From positions 24,000,875-24,064,874 of the forward strand of contig CM070623.1 in the NCBI GenBank assembly GCA_036346255.1: a stretch of DNA of 64,000 nt, read 5' to 3'. The stretch is from Ampelocalamus luodianensis. Its lineage: Eukaryota; Streptophyta; Magnoliopsida; Poales; Poaceae. Under the pieces are notes generated by a model. The model had not been told where the DNA came from. It was given only the letters and a program-made list of their open reading frames with translations, and searched no databases. The position numbers were made by a program, and so were the translations under genes. Shown here piece by piece: positions 22,630 to 34,572 of this stretch. Every line of letters starts with the position of its first letter. Position 1 is the stretch's first letter.

Positions 22630-24575
22630 TTTTCTGCTCAATTTTGTGATGCTTTTCTGCTGGTAGCTCTATACAAATTGTAAAAGGACAAGAGTGGTGC
22701 TTGTTCATTTAGGATAGGACATATGATGAGAATCCATATGCAATACTCACGACGGTCGTCTGAGACACTTAGTGTGTCATGTTGCAATCATATTTTCTCT
22801 GATGCCCCTTGCTATTATTCAACTCCGAGATTTGTTTTCGTCAACGGATCATTTTGTTTGACCCTGTTCTTTGCTGCGTCGTTGCTCATCTTGTAAGTGA
22901 ATCTTTGTTTAACTTTGGGGTATAATCGTGGAAATAGTGTGCAATCTGCATTTTTGGAATATCTGTTTGAATCTATATACAATTATACATTATGGCTTTT
23001 CTCTTACATAGTTTATTTGCTAATATATCTATGTTTGAAAAGGTTGATTATGATGAAATCTTATTCGAGTGGCTGGATCATAAGCTAGGCGGTTCTCTTG
23101 CATATTAGGGTGTCATAGTCTTCTAGTTGTTTTAGATCTGTCATTTACTGTTATGTTTTAGTTTTTTTTTTTCTACGGTACAATGAAGATTTAATTTAGC
23201 TAATGTATCTCTGAGGCCGGAAGGCCAATGACTCTTTATGTCCTTTTCATTCTGAGTGCCCTATTTGGCTGCTGTTTATATTAATCTATTTCCTCATTAT
23301 TTCTTTCAATGTGTGATTCTGTTATTTTCTTTATCTTCAGCTTGATAGCTTCATTTTCTTCTCCTTCCATAATGCACAGATATGTGTGGTAATTGGTTGG
23401 TTGCCCGTTGCCTTGTCTACCAGCATTTTCGTTTAGTACTTGTCATTCTGACATAAGCAAAGCTATGGTCTCCAAATTAGTTGGCCATTGGCCATTCCTG
23501 AACGAACATGTCTGGGAAACAATGGTATAATTTTTGGCTATCACTTTTCTTTATGATCTTTTATTTTTGTATTCATGTGCATATATCTTCATGAGAAAAT
23601 TGCATTGTAGGTTTATGAATTTGTAAGGTTGTGCCACTTAGCCCCCTAAACTTATTTTACTTTCTCAGCCTCATGAACTTGCGAGGTTGTATCACTCAGC
23701 TCTCTAAACCTACATTTTACTTTCTTAGCCCTCTGAACTTGAGAGGTTGTGCCACTTAGCTCTCTGAACTTGCGTTGAAGCGAAGTTCGTCGAATGCGAT
23801 GCTGGCGACTTCGTCCCCTCCGAGTCCGGTGGACTCGTCGCCGCCTCGTTCCGACCGTTTTCATCGTCTCCGTCATCTCACACCGACAAAAACGGATTCT
23901 TCGGACCCGGGAACGTATTGTGCTCGCGTCTTCGCCGAAGCTCCACCGTCGCAGCTTGCCGCTACCCTTGCCCTTGCCTCCGAGTCGGTCGTGAGAGAGA
24001 GAAGTACATTCCCAGTGCTAGAGTAGAAGCTACTCACCCCTGTACGAAGTCTATTTGGCCGTTTGCTAAAAAAAGGCCGAGCTGGCAAATCACCATGAGA
24101 GAGAGAAGTACTGTACTTCTCTATCTCACGACCGATTCAGAGGAGGCAAGAGTGAGGGTGGCAGCAAGACACGAGCACAGTGCGTTCCCAGGCCTAAAGT
24201 ATCCGTTTTTGTCGGTGTGAGGTGACAGGGACGTTGAACATTGGACTCGGAGGGAACGAAGTCGCCGGCATCGCATTCGACGAACTTTGCTTCAACGCAA
24301 GTTCAATGAGTTAAGTGGCATAACCTCGCAAGTTCAAGGGCTGAGAAAGTAAAATGCAAGCTCAGGGAGCTAAGTAGTATAACCTCGCAAATTCAGGGGG
24401 CTGAGAAAGAAAAATACAAGTTCAGGAAGCTAAGCAGCATAACCTCATAAGTTCATAAACCTACAATGCAATTTTCTCTATCTTCATTATTAGCTTTCCT
24501 GTATGCGTAGAGCATTAAACCTCTACGTCATTTATATTGTTCTGAATAACAATTTCTTGTTTGAGTTTTTTTTTC
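22630..24575 (+). repeat. Intron direct duplication, copy A
   Basis: This stretch of RPS9 intron 2 starts TTTTCTGCTCAATTTTGTGA and is repeated as copy B at 28057-28146 and, after a large insertion, at 47385-about 48480. The match includes GGACAAGAGTGGTGCTTGTT, GAGACACTTAGTGTGTCATG and the MULE flanks. Copy A holds about 340 bases (about 23128-23465) that copy B lacks. Confidence 0.85.
23593..24478. mobile_element. Foldback MULE-like element, copy A
   Basis: The terminal inverted repeats start GAGAAAATTGCATTGTAGG, with the reverse complement at the right end, and extend inward through repeated units (CTCTGAACTTGCGAGGTTGT-like) so that the two arms of about 370-410 bases nearly cover the element. 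Nine-base target duplications TATCTTCAT lie at 23584-23592 and 24479-24487, typical of Mutator-like elements. The GC-rich centre (about 23790-24240) has no transposase. The arms could fold into a long hairpin RNA when the intron is transcribed. Confidence 0.8.
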
Positions 24576-27500
24576 TATAAGCAGTTATGATCCACCTTTG
24601 TAGCGTGTGTTAGTTCCACCTTTGTAGCGTGTGCTGTTGTGCCTTGTATACATGTATAAATAACTGTGATCAATACAAGTCAAGTGTGTTGAATCTATTC
24701 TCTCTTCTACATGGTATCAAATTCATGGACACTGGCGTCACCTCCCATATGGCATCGAACCCTGGTATTCTTTCCACTTTTAACCCCTCATACCGTCCTC
24801 CCGCATTGTTGTCGGCAACAACAACACTCTACCCATTGTTAACACTGGTCATACTTCCATTTCTACATCTTCCACTCCTTTACATCTACGTAATATTCTT
24901 ATTTCTCCTACTCTTATCAAGAATCTTGTTTCTGTTCGTTCTTTTACTCGTGATAATTCTGTCTCGGTGGAATTTGACCCTCATGATTTTTCAATCAAGG
25001 ATCTTCAAACCAAAGCGATGATTCTCCTATGCAACAGTCATGGTGATCTCTATCCACTTCTACCGCATCGCGCCTTCGATCCACCGCAAAGTCTTGACGC
25101 CTCAACTGTCCACCTTTGTTATCAGTGTCTCGGCCACCCTGGGCGGGAATCTCTAGCTTACACTTTGAAACAATTTGGATTTTTATTTAATAAGGCAAAG
25201 CCTCATTATTGTCATGCCTGCCGATTAGGAAAGCATACACGTTTGCTTTTTCCATCATCTTCTACAATTACATCCTTTTCCTTCCAATTGTTACATTGCG
25301 ATGTATGGACATCACCTATGTTAAGCATTTTCGAAAATCAATACTATCTTGTCATTCTTGATGATTTTAGTCACTATGTGTGGACGTTTATGCTACGTCG
25401 CAAGTTCGAGGTTTTTCCAACTCTTCTCTCTTTCCATGCTTATGTGACCACACAATTCAAATGTCCAATTCTTTCCTTCCAAATAGACAATGGAAAAGAA
25501 TTTGACAATCATGCCTCCTGTGCTTTCTTCTCTAGTAGAGGCATTATACTACGACTCTCATGTCCATATACATCTCCCCAAAACGGCAAAGCAGAGCGTA
25601 TTCTTCATACACTCAATGATAGTGTTCGGTACCTTCTTTTCCATGTCGCCGTCCCATCATCATTTTGGGCTGAGGCACTAGCCACCGCTACATATCTTCT
25701 GAACCGCCGGCCTTGCAAACCACGTCGCCTTCTTACACCATATGATATTCTCTTTGGTGCACCACCGGAGTATGCTCATCTCCATATCTTTGGTTGTCTT
25801 TGATATCCAAACTTATCATCTACAGCCATTCATAAGCTTGCTCCGCGGTTTGCCGCTTGCATCTTCCTTGGTTATCCAGCAGATCACAAATGTTACCATT
25901 GTTACAATCCGGAAACACGGCGAATCATCGTGTCACGACATGTTTACTTTGGTGAGTCTACTTTTTTGTTTCAGGGACACAATTGTGCACCATCATCTAG
26001 CAAAGACGTTGAGGACAATCTAGCTGATTCGGAGCCCTACATGCATGGTGTGCATGGCTTATCACCTCGCCACGAGCCACCTGCAGCATGCTCTGAAACA
26101 ACCCCCATGCAATCTGCTTCCCCAATTGCGCCTGCTTCTCCTGCTCGCGAGGCCACCACAAATGCGCTCTCTTCTCCCGCTCGCACAACTGCCTTGCAGG
26201 CCATCGCAACTGCGCCCGCTGCTGTCGCTCGCGCACCTCCCTCGCCGCCCATGCCTCCTGCGCCCGCTAACCAAAACCAACAAATCTTGCCGCATCCAAT
26301 GGTGACGCATTCCAGAGCTGGCATCCACAAACCAAATCCCAAATATGAGCATGTTTCAACCACATCCATCTCTCCACTTCCTAAAACTGTGCACACTGCT
26401 CTAAAAGATCCCAACTGGCTATCTGCCATGCAAGAGGAGTACGTCGCATTGCTTGCCAACAAAACTTGGGCGTTGGTGCCTCGTCCCCGTGGTGTCCACC
26501 TTATCTCTAGCAAGTGGGTGTTCCGCCACAAGCTGCGACCAGACGGCTCGCTCGAGTGATACAAAGCAAGATGGGTGGTGCGCGGCTTCTCTCAACGGCC
26601 TGGCATCGACTTCGCCGATACCTTCAGACTTGTCATCAAGCCGGCGACGATACGCACCGTGCTCACCATTGTAGCTCAGCAGCGGTGGCCAGTCCACCAA
26701 CTAGACATCAAAAATGTGTTTCTCCATGGCGATCTTCAAAAACACGTCTATTGTCAGCAGCCAGCCGGATTCGTCAACATCAAGCATCCCGATCATGTGT
26801 GTCTTCTCTCCAAGTCCCTCTACGGCCTCAAGCAGGGGCCATGGGCCTGGTACACGCGGTTCGCTAACTTCATCCAGACGATCGGTTTCCACACCACCGT
26901 CTCGGACATGTCGCTCTTTGTTTTCCGACAAGGAACCGGTTGGCATACCTGCTCCTCTACATGGACAACATCATCCTCAAGGCTTCATCGGATGCTCTCC
27001 TCCGCACCATCATCAACTGTCTCCAAACTGAGTTCTTGATGAAGGACTTGGGGCCTTTGAATTTCTTCCTTAGCATTCAGGTCACGTGGAGCAACAATAG
27101 TTTCTTGCTCTCCCAGGCGCAATATTCGGAGGATCTGCTGGAGCGGGCGTGCATGTCCAACTGCAAGCCTGTATCCACACCGGTGGACACGCGCCCAAAA
27201 GTTTCAGCCCACGACAGCGCACCTCTTTCCGACCCTTCTGAGTACCGCAGTCTCGTCGAAGCATTACAGTACTTGACGATGACCTGTCCGGATCTCGCTT
27301 ACGCGGTCCAACAGGTATGTCTGCGTATGCACGACCCCCGGGACTGTCACATGGCTCTCATCAAATGCATCTTGCATTATGTTCGCGGCACGATGACACT
27401 CGGTCTGCATCTCCATGCCTCTGCCACATTGGACATCATGGCCTACTCCGACGCCGACTAGGCCGGCTGTCCCAACACGAGACGCTCCATCTCTGGATAT

Positions 27501-28056
27501 TGCGTCTATCTCGGGGACTCTCTCGTGGCTTGGTCCTCGAAATGCCAGCCAACTGTGTCACGCTCCAGTGCGAGAAGCAGAATACAGGGCTATCGTGAAT
27601 GCGATCGCCGAATGCTGCTGGCTACGTCAGCTCCTAGGAGAACTTCATTGTTCTATCACAAAAGCGATGGTGATCTACTGCGACAGCGTCTCTGCTGTGT
27701 ATATGATTGCTAATCCGGTTCATCACAGACGTACCAAGCACATCGAGCTGGATATACATTTCATTCGTGAAATGGTAGCACTCAGCGATCTCCGTGTTCT
27801 CCACGTCCCAACGAGTCACCAGTTCGCCGATATCATGACAAAGGGATTGCCCACGGCTGTTTTTGAGGAGTTCCGATCCAATCTCTGCATCACCGACAGC
27901 GACGCAAAGACTATAGGGGGTGTAAGCAGTTATGATCCACCTTTGTAGCGTGTGTTAGTTCCACCTTTGTAGCGTGTGCTGTTGTGCCTTGTATACATGC
28001 ATAAATACCTATGATCAATACAAGTCAAGTGTGTTGAATCTATTATCTCTTCTACA
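24576..28056 (+). mobile_element. Ty1/copia retrotransposon, truncated and decayed
   Basis: The two 136-bp LTRs (24576-24711 and 27921-28056) end in CTTCTACA and differ at few positions. Target duplications TTTTC flank them (24571-24575 and 28057-28061). A PBS TGGTATCAA starts at 24712, and a purine run CTATAGGGGG precedes the 3' LTR. Only about 3.2 kb lies between the LTRs: gag is absent and coding starts inside the protease. The insertion sits exactly between copies A and B of the intron duplication. Confidence 0.9.
24727..27948 (+). pseudogene. Copia pol remnant (protease end, integrase, RT, RNase H)
   Basis: Domains come in the copia order. Protease active-site region DTGVTSHMAS (24727). 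Integrase at 24967-25803 with an HHCC-like zinc region (CHACRLGKH) and the D, D, E positions in LHCDVWTS, IDNGKEFDN and NGKAERI. Reverse transcriptase from about 26395 (ALKDPNWLSAMQEEYVALLA) to 27400. RNase H to 27948 (DIMTKGLP). Breaks: a frameshift after the protease, a stop at 25801-25803, a TGA where RT should read Trp (26557-26559), a frameshift near 26940, and a stop at 27460. The catalytic YxDD box reads YMDN (26958-26969), so RT would be inactive even in frame. Confidence 0.9.
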
Positions 28057-28146
28057 TTTTCTGCTCAATTTTGTTATGATTTTCTGCACGTAGCTCTATA
28101 CAGTTGTAAAAGGACAAGAGTGGTGCTTGTTCATTTAGGATAGGAA
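28057..28146 (+). repeat. Intron direct duplication, copy B (first part)
   Basis: Ninety bases match 22630-22718, from TTTTCTGCTCAATTTTGT to TTTAGGATAGGA. The copy is then interrupted by LARD B, whose target duplication is AGGAA at 28142-28146 (AGGAC at the right side). Confidence 0.85.
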
Positions 28147-30394
28147 TGTAATACCCCAAATATTTATTTAAGTAAGAAGAAAGATTGTAGGGAGGAGAAT
28201 TGAATAGTGGGAGTGATTTTAACAGAAGTTCAGGGGGATTTTTGTGTAATTCAAAAAATTTGGGCTGTGGGCTGAAAGCCCACAACACCTTAGCCCATTA
28301 GGGCAACCATCCAAGTAGAGGGGGGCAGCCACGTACTGTAGCATGCACTGTAGCAGCCCCTCCCCTCCCCATTGTGCCTCCACCTCTTGTCCCCTCCCCT
28401 TGCGCCTCCACCTCCCCTCCCCTTCGTTGCCGGCCCAGAAGAAGGAAGAAGAAGAAGAGAGAAGCGAGAGGAAGAGGGATCACGTGATGTTCATCGCGTT
28501 CGAAAGCGGTTCTTCAAGGGTAAGACCCGATCCTCTTTCGATTAGTGGATTATTTGATCTTTAGCAATGCCGGTATTTAGGTCTAACTAGAGCAGATCAG
28601 GTTGGGTGACGTTTTTTAGATGTTTAACGGTAGAATCTGATCCGGACGCCTCCTAGAGAATTGTAGGCGACATCAATACCTTTCTGTAGAGTATAAGATC
28701 ACATCATTTGGACGAGCGGTTCAAAAGTTATGAATTTTGTAGGGTTGCTGTTCCGCAAATCTGCTACATTTCTGACAGTTTTTAGTAATAAGGCTTAAAC
28801 TGATAGCTAAAGGAGTTTCTAGGGGGTCTCACTATAACTAAATATGTAGATAATTGTCTTATCTTTCAGGGAAGCTAAAGAACATGAAATTTAGATCATT
28901 ATTCTGAAAGTTATGATGGTTTTAAGGTCGCTGTCCAGAACCCTAACGTGAAATAGTTGCTCTGTTAATCTGTTTGGTAGGGGTATTAGATGGCCGAATC
29001 AGGAAGGCTCACCAAATAGGTTCAGGTGGGGAATTTTATAAGCTTTTCAGAAAGTCTAATAATGCATCATTTGGATCTTGGATAAAAAAGTTATGGATTT
29101 TATAGTGTGACTGTCTGCTAAGGGGACAAACAACATGCTAAGATTTTAGGTGTTGGATTTGCGCTATTGAACATAGCATTTTCGTAATTACTTTTAGTTT
29201 TATCTTATCTAGTATTATTGTCTTAACGTGCTTTAATTAAATTCAGGTGGGGGATTGGTCTTGGGGGCAACGCTCTCTTCACGTCATTCGTTCTCACACT
29301 GTTGAGGCAAGTACTTGTTTGATAAATATATTATGGTGAATGATCTGGTTTGGTAGTATTGTGAGTATATGTGATATTTATGTATGCTAGAGGGTTATGG
29401 TTGTCAATAATCATGATTATTAGTGTTGTAGAAATAAGTGTTATTCATGGATGCTAGAATGTTATGAATGTCGATGAACTTGAATGATAGAAGAATGAAT
29501 AAGTTTATTCATAAGTGATGTTGCTGAGAATGCATGATTATGATGATTTAAAATGTGTTCATATGCATCATGCTGATATATGGAGGACTTGGTCACGTGG
29601 TGACCAAGCATTTGTTGAGGTCCCCGTCATGAATATAACGGGCTTATGGTCCCCACACTAGTGGAGTGTGGGCTCAGGTCCTCATACTGGTGGAGTATGG
29701 GCAATGGTCCCTGTGCAGGATGACACAGACATGGGTATGCATCGACGGATGCATACTCTGCATTACCAGTAAAATGCAAATGATAAAGAGAAAGAGAAAG
29801 TGCATTTGAGCATCTTGCATAGCATGAGCATATGACACGTTTGTAATAGAGATTGTGGATGGATGTTGATGATTACAGTTGTTTATGCTATTGTTGCCAT
29901 TATTTGTACTTGCTGAGTCTTTGGACTCACTCTTGTTGTTGTTGTTGTTTTTGGTACCCTTTACAAGAACGGCATGCATGAGAGGGAATAAAAACTTAGA
30001 GTGGCTGCACAATGACACGAACCAATCACATTTGAATTGATAGAATGATTCGTTAGTATTTGATCATTTTGCTTAATAAATTCTTTATGAATTCTTCCTT
30101 ACTTGGAATAAAATGGTAATAAAAATTGATTGGTGGACTATGTATGCTCTTGGATTATACTTTAGTTGTTTAGCATGCTATGGATGAAATAGTGATGATA
30201 AGCGTAATTTTGGATGTCTATTGATTATGCTGGATGCTGTAATGATTAAATATGTTATAAGTGACTGTTGGGACCTCTGGTATAGTTTACTATGCAGATG
30301 AGATTCTGTCGAAATTTAGTAGGATGCCTTTGTTTTAAATGGATACAATGTTAGTTGGTAGCACTCTAGGCTCATGTTGGGCTGGGGTGTTACA
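28147..30394 (+). mobile_element. LARD B, 5' LTR
   Basis: The LTR starts TGTAATACCCC and ends GGGGTGTTACA, directly before a PBS. It matches 37916-39850 plus 47026-47384, with many more differences than the LTR pairs of A or C, so this is an older insertion. It contains a GC-rich part (about 28340-28480), the GTACTTGCTGAGTC..GACTCACTCTTG block at about 29905-29935 and a hairpin array at 29600-29760. Confidence 0.9.
29600..29760 (+). repeat. Hairpin array in the LARD B LTR
   Basis: Ordered inverted repeats: CCGTCAT with ATAACGGG; CCCACAC (29652-29658) with GTGTGGG (29666-29672); CATACT (29683-29688) with AGTATG (29694-29699); CTGTG (29711-29715) with CACAG (29724-29728); GTATGCATC (29735-29743) with GATGCATAC (29748-29756). 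The same order, reversed because of orientation, is found in the LARD C LTRs with altered stems. Confidence 0.75.
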
Positions 30395-30396
30395 GT

Positions 30397-30408
30397 TGGT
30401 ATCAGAGC
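30397..30408 (+). other. Primer binding site of LARD B (tRNA-iMet)
   Basis: TGGTATCAGAGC, the exact initiator-Met type site, two bases after the LTR end. It sets plus-strand orientation for this element. Confidence 0.9.
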
Positions 30409-33400
30409 GGGCTGTAGGTTCATGATGCCTAGATTAATTAAAAATTTGTGAATGGCTAATCAACTTAAAAGTTTGACACACTGGTACACACTAGGTGGGG
30501 TTGGGTTATTGCATTGCATCTACGTTTCCGTTATATCGCATTGATGATTGTTGATATGAATATAGTAAGATTGCTTATTAACTGATTATATGATTGTTAT
30601 GTGTGAGGATAATAGATGTTGAGAGGTTGAGATTGTGGTTGTGGCCCTGGGTTTTACCAGTTTACACCACTGTTCGTAGTAAGAGATTAGTGAAGTGGTT
30701 ACCTCGGATATCTTAGTACCGGCGTGATAGTGAGTATCTTAGAGAAGTTGTTCTCTTATTTGAATTTGAATTTGGTCAACTCTTGTCCAGTTGTGGTTGG
30801 TTAATTTCTTTTGGATTGTTAGTTCATTGCGGTTGATGGGTTGCTTTGAGAAAGGTGATGTGTTTTCATTGGCTTAATTTACCCTTTAAACTAGTTATTG
30901 CTTTCCCAACTGTTGAGTTAATCTTGCGGCTGGTGAACTTGATTAATTATCAAGATTGACTTTTGTATTGGAGTTTTATCTTCTTATTGGAAAATATGAC
31001 CCATTTATTTCGCTGGATGATTTGGATAATGCAAATTTCCTTTTTGCAAGCCCTTTAGTATGTGAAAGATTGACTCAACGTATCTCTCTTGGGTATTTTG
31101 CGTGTTGAAGATTAATAGATCCCTTTTATGAAAGAAGATGTTAAACCCTTTAGCGATGTTTTGTCATGGTTAAGTGAGAGGTTTTAATCAGAGCAATGAA
31201 TGGATATGATATGAGTTATCAAGTTGGGTCTGTAGTGTGGCGTATAATCGATCTTAACAATATCCTTGGAAGTAAATGTGATTAAATTGCTGTTGTCATA
31301 GAATAATTACATGATGACCTTGTTTAATGGTCTCACTATACATACAAGGAATCCAATATTTATTAAGAAGTGTGAGATATTGATGATTTGATCTGATCTT
31401 TAGGATTATGGAATTTGGTAAATTTATTGGATAATTTAGAGTAATGTGTTCTAATGGATTAATCTACCTATTAGTGATGGTTATGTTAAGGATGTGTTTG
31501 AACGTTGCCTTAGAGGATATTAATCCGGAATTTTTCATAAACTGGCTACTTGATGATCATACATAATTGCAAGATTGAAACATGTATATCGGATTAGAAG
31601 AATGTTGAGGTAGTACCTAGTGAACCCTGTTTTGCAGGAGATGGTATTACTAAATCTTTAATTATATTTTGCCCTAAACCTTGGGCATAAAGTGGAATGT
31701 TAACTCTGTGTTAATAAACGATTGTGTGACTGCAAATAGAAGAAGGACCCTATTTGCATACGTGATAAATACAATTGTCAATTGTTAATGATAGTTGAAG
31801 TGAGTATTGAGCAACACTAATGGTTGAGTGGATGAATGAATAAGTGGTCTCTGATAGCGTGCCTTGCGAAATTGTTATTTGATAGTATGATCGTGTTACA
31901 AGAGGTTTGTTTCAACCTTGTGGCTTGTGTTTCCTTTGGAGAGGTTTATGATGGGATAAGAGGCTATGATGATTCTCGCTAAGAGTGTATTATCTTATTA
32001 TTAGTGTGATTGTCAGTAAGGGATTATGATGATAATGTTGAATATTTTGTATAAAAGAATTTGATCGCTCGCGTGATATTGATTAAATGAAAATGTTTCT
32101 AGTTTTGCATTTGTGAACTTTGGATCCCATGTTGATGTGGTAGCTGAAAGTATTTCGAGTAAGGTGACGTGTCGAAAGGTTTTGTTAGTTTCTAAGTGAT
32201 TCGGGTGTTGTGGTCTTCAAATCCCTTCTTGTTGGAGTTGTCATGGTGGTGCTGTAATCAAAGAAAGTCGCTTTTGTTGTTAAAGGAAAGAGTGAAGTAG
32301 AAGAATTAAGATTAAAGTCAATTTTGTAATTTACAGTTTATTGAGGTTTGCTTGAACCTTTTGTTCTTGCTCATAAGAGTTTCCCGAATTTCAAAAGCAA
32401 TGTTTTATTCTCGTTTGAGGTTTGATATCCTCTGCTTGTGGGACGTGTGCCCTCAACTATGATCTCATCTTTTGTTTTCCGAGATGATTACTATTTGACA
32501 ATTTTTCCTTGATCTTGTATCTACTGTAAGTGGTAACGATCTCCTATATGCTAAAAAAATTATTTCTATTTGCCTCTTCTTCTAAGAAAGGGTTAACCGA
32601 TTTGTGTTGCAAAGTCTTTTCGGATTTGTAATGGCAACTAGATAGTGGTGGTCTAGTAGATGATTTTGTGAACCTTTAGGGGTCAAGTTGTTTGAGAGGC
32701 ATTGAGTAACTTGATTTATTAGATTAATCCTTGGAGAGGGTTCGATTTAAATAGAATGTTTGTCTTTGGAGCTAACTGATTACGTTGTTGCAACTAGTAG
32801 AACCTATAAAGAGATGTGGTCCAGATCTTTTGTTCATTTTGACAGAATATTAGAATTAGAAAGTATGAAAATCTTGACCAAATTTATTAGAGTATCGCAA
32901 TTGGGTACTCGGTAAGATTGTGTAGAAGAATTATGATGGTGTAGCTTAATGAGAGTAGGAGTGTGAAAAAATTCTAATCATCATGTTAATTAATGGGATA
33001 GTAGGGATTGTTGAGCTATTGTCAAGCATGACTCGGCCTCAGTGAGTAACCCTATGGGAGTTAGATTATCTCTAAGGATGTCTTGGTCAAAGAATATATT
33101 TATTTATTGACATTAGTGATTGAGTATGTTTGAATCTTGGTCAATTAGTGAGGATATTGCGAATGGGTATATTGTGATCGTGTAGCTAAAAATTGATTGG
33201 TGTGGTTTAGTGAAGGTCCAAGATTGGTGAAATGAAACGCCTTGGGCGGTCACTTGGTTAATGAGGAACATTGATATTAATGACTGAGGTTATTGTTGAG
33301 CTGTGTGAAAAGCTAGTAAAAGAATTTCAGGATTTCCTATCAATCATACCAGAAATTCATTATAGGAGACTTGGAGGTTAAATTCGGGCTTTGCCTTTCT

Positions 33401-34572
33401 ATGCTAGGACCTGGCGGCCCAATATTATGTGTAGAAGAAGAAGAACAAAAGTGGATTCTGAATAGTGTTGATCATTGATAGAATCCTTCGGGTGTAGTAA
33501 ATGAGTTTGTGCGCTGAGAATTTCAAGTTGATTATCTTTAAGAGAATGAGGTGATGTGGTTGTGGGTGAAAAATATTTATTGAGGTGTTGGGAACCAGTT
33601 GTCAAAAAATAATTCCTTTGGTATAGGAGTGGACTACATAATCCTTTTGTGGGTTAATAGAGTCCCTCTAGATAAGTGTGGTTGTTCTTTCGGTTTGAGG
33701 ATCATTTTGGGGTTGTCGGTTAAGAGGAAGGAGTAAGTTTGATGATTTGGAAATCCATGATTTGGGAGAATGTTTATTTCTTAAAAGGATATATGAGAAA
33801 AGAATGTTTTCTCAAGTAGAGAAATGTTCTATTGGTTCTTATTGGGGTTGGGTTTTTATGACGGAGAACACTTACAATTTGAGTTGACTTTATGTCGGCA
33901 AGGCGGTTCTTTTCGGTTCAGAAAATAAAAGAAGTGTTTAATTTGGGTATTCGAATGATTTCTCTTTTGACTTATGTGGTGTTTATTCGTAAACTGCCTA
34001 GTTGAAATGTGAAAAGATTTTCATGATGAATCTTCGATTTTGGACTTGAGTGTTTTGGAGGAAAGTTGGTTAAGAGTGGGTGGCATTGTGAATCTTTTGT
34101 TTTCTGCTGAGTTCTGATTATTAAAGTTTGTTTAAAATATGTTGTGTTGCGTGTCCCTACTTAACGAAGGTTCTCCTTATTAGGATGAAGATGTCGACTG
34201 AGAGCTAGAACAAGAGTTACATATGTTTTTGTGCAAGTTCTGTGGTTTGGTCCCAAAGGGAATGATAGCCCAGAGTATATTTGGTTTGTTCTGGAAGTTG
34301 CGGGGATTTTGGAAGATAGCAATTCGCTAGAATTGTTTCGAGTCCTGGAGCGCGGTATATAACATTTTGTATGACCCGGTGTTGAGATAATGCTTGAGGT
34401 ATTTGGAGTGTGAGGTTTCATAAGAGCCGTTGACCAGCAAGTCATACCACATTTTCGAGTCATGTCTGTTGAGTGGTTCTAGTTAGGTCGGTACGAGTGA
34501 TGAGGTATAATACATCAGTTGCATCAAGGTGCGGTGGTCCCATAAGTCCGAGAGGAAAACAACTTGGGAATT

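Noticed and set aside
26037..26564. 175-codon minus-strand frame opposite copia pol
   Set aside because: Shadow of the copia integrase-RT linker on the other strand; no domain and GC-driven.
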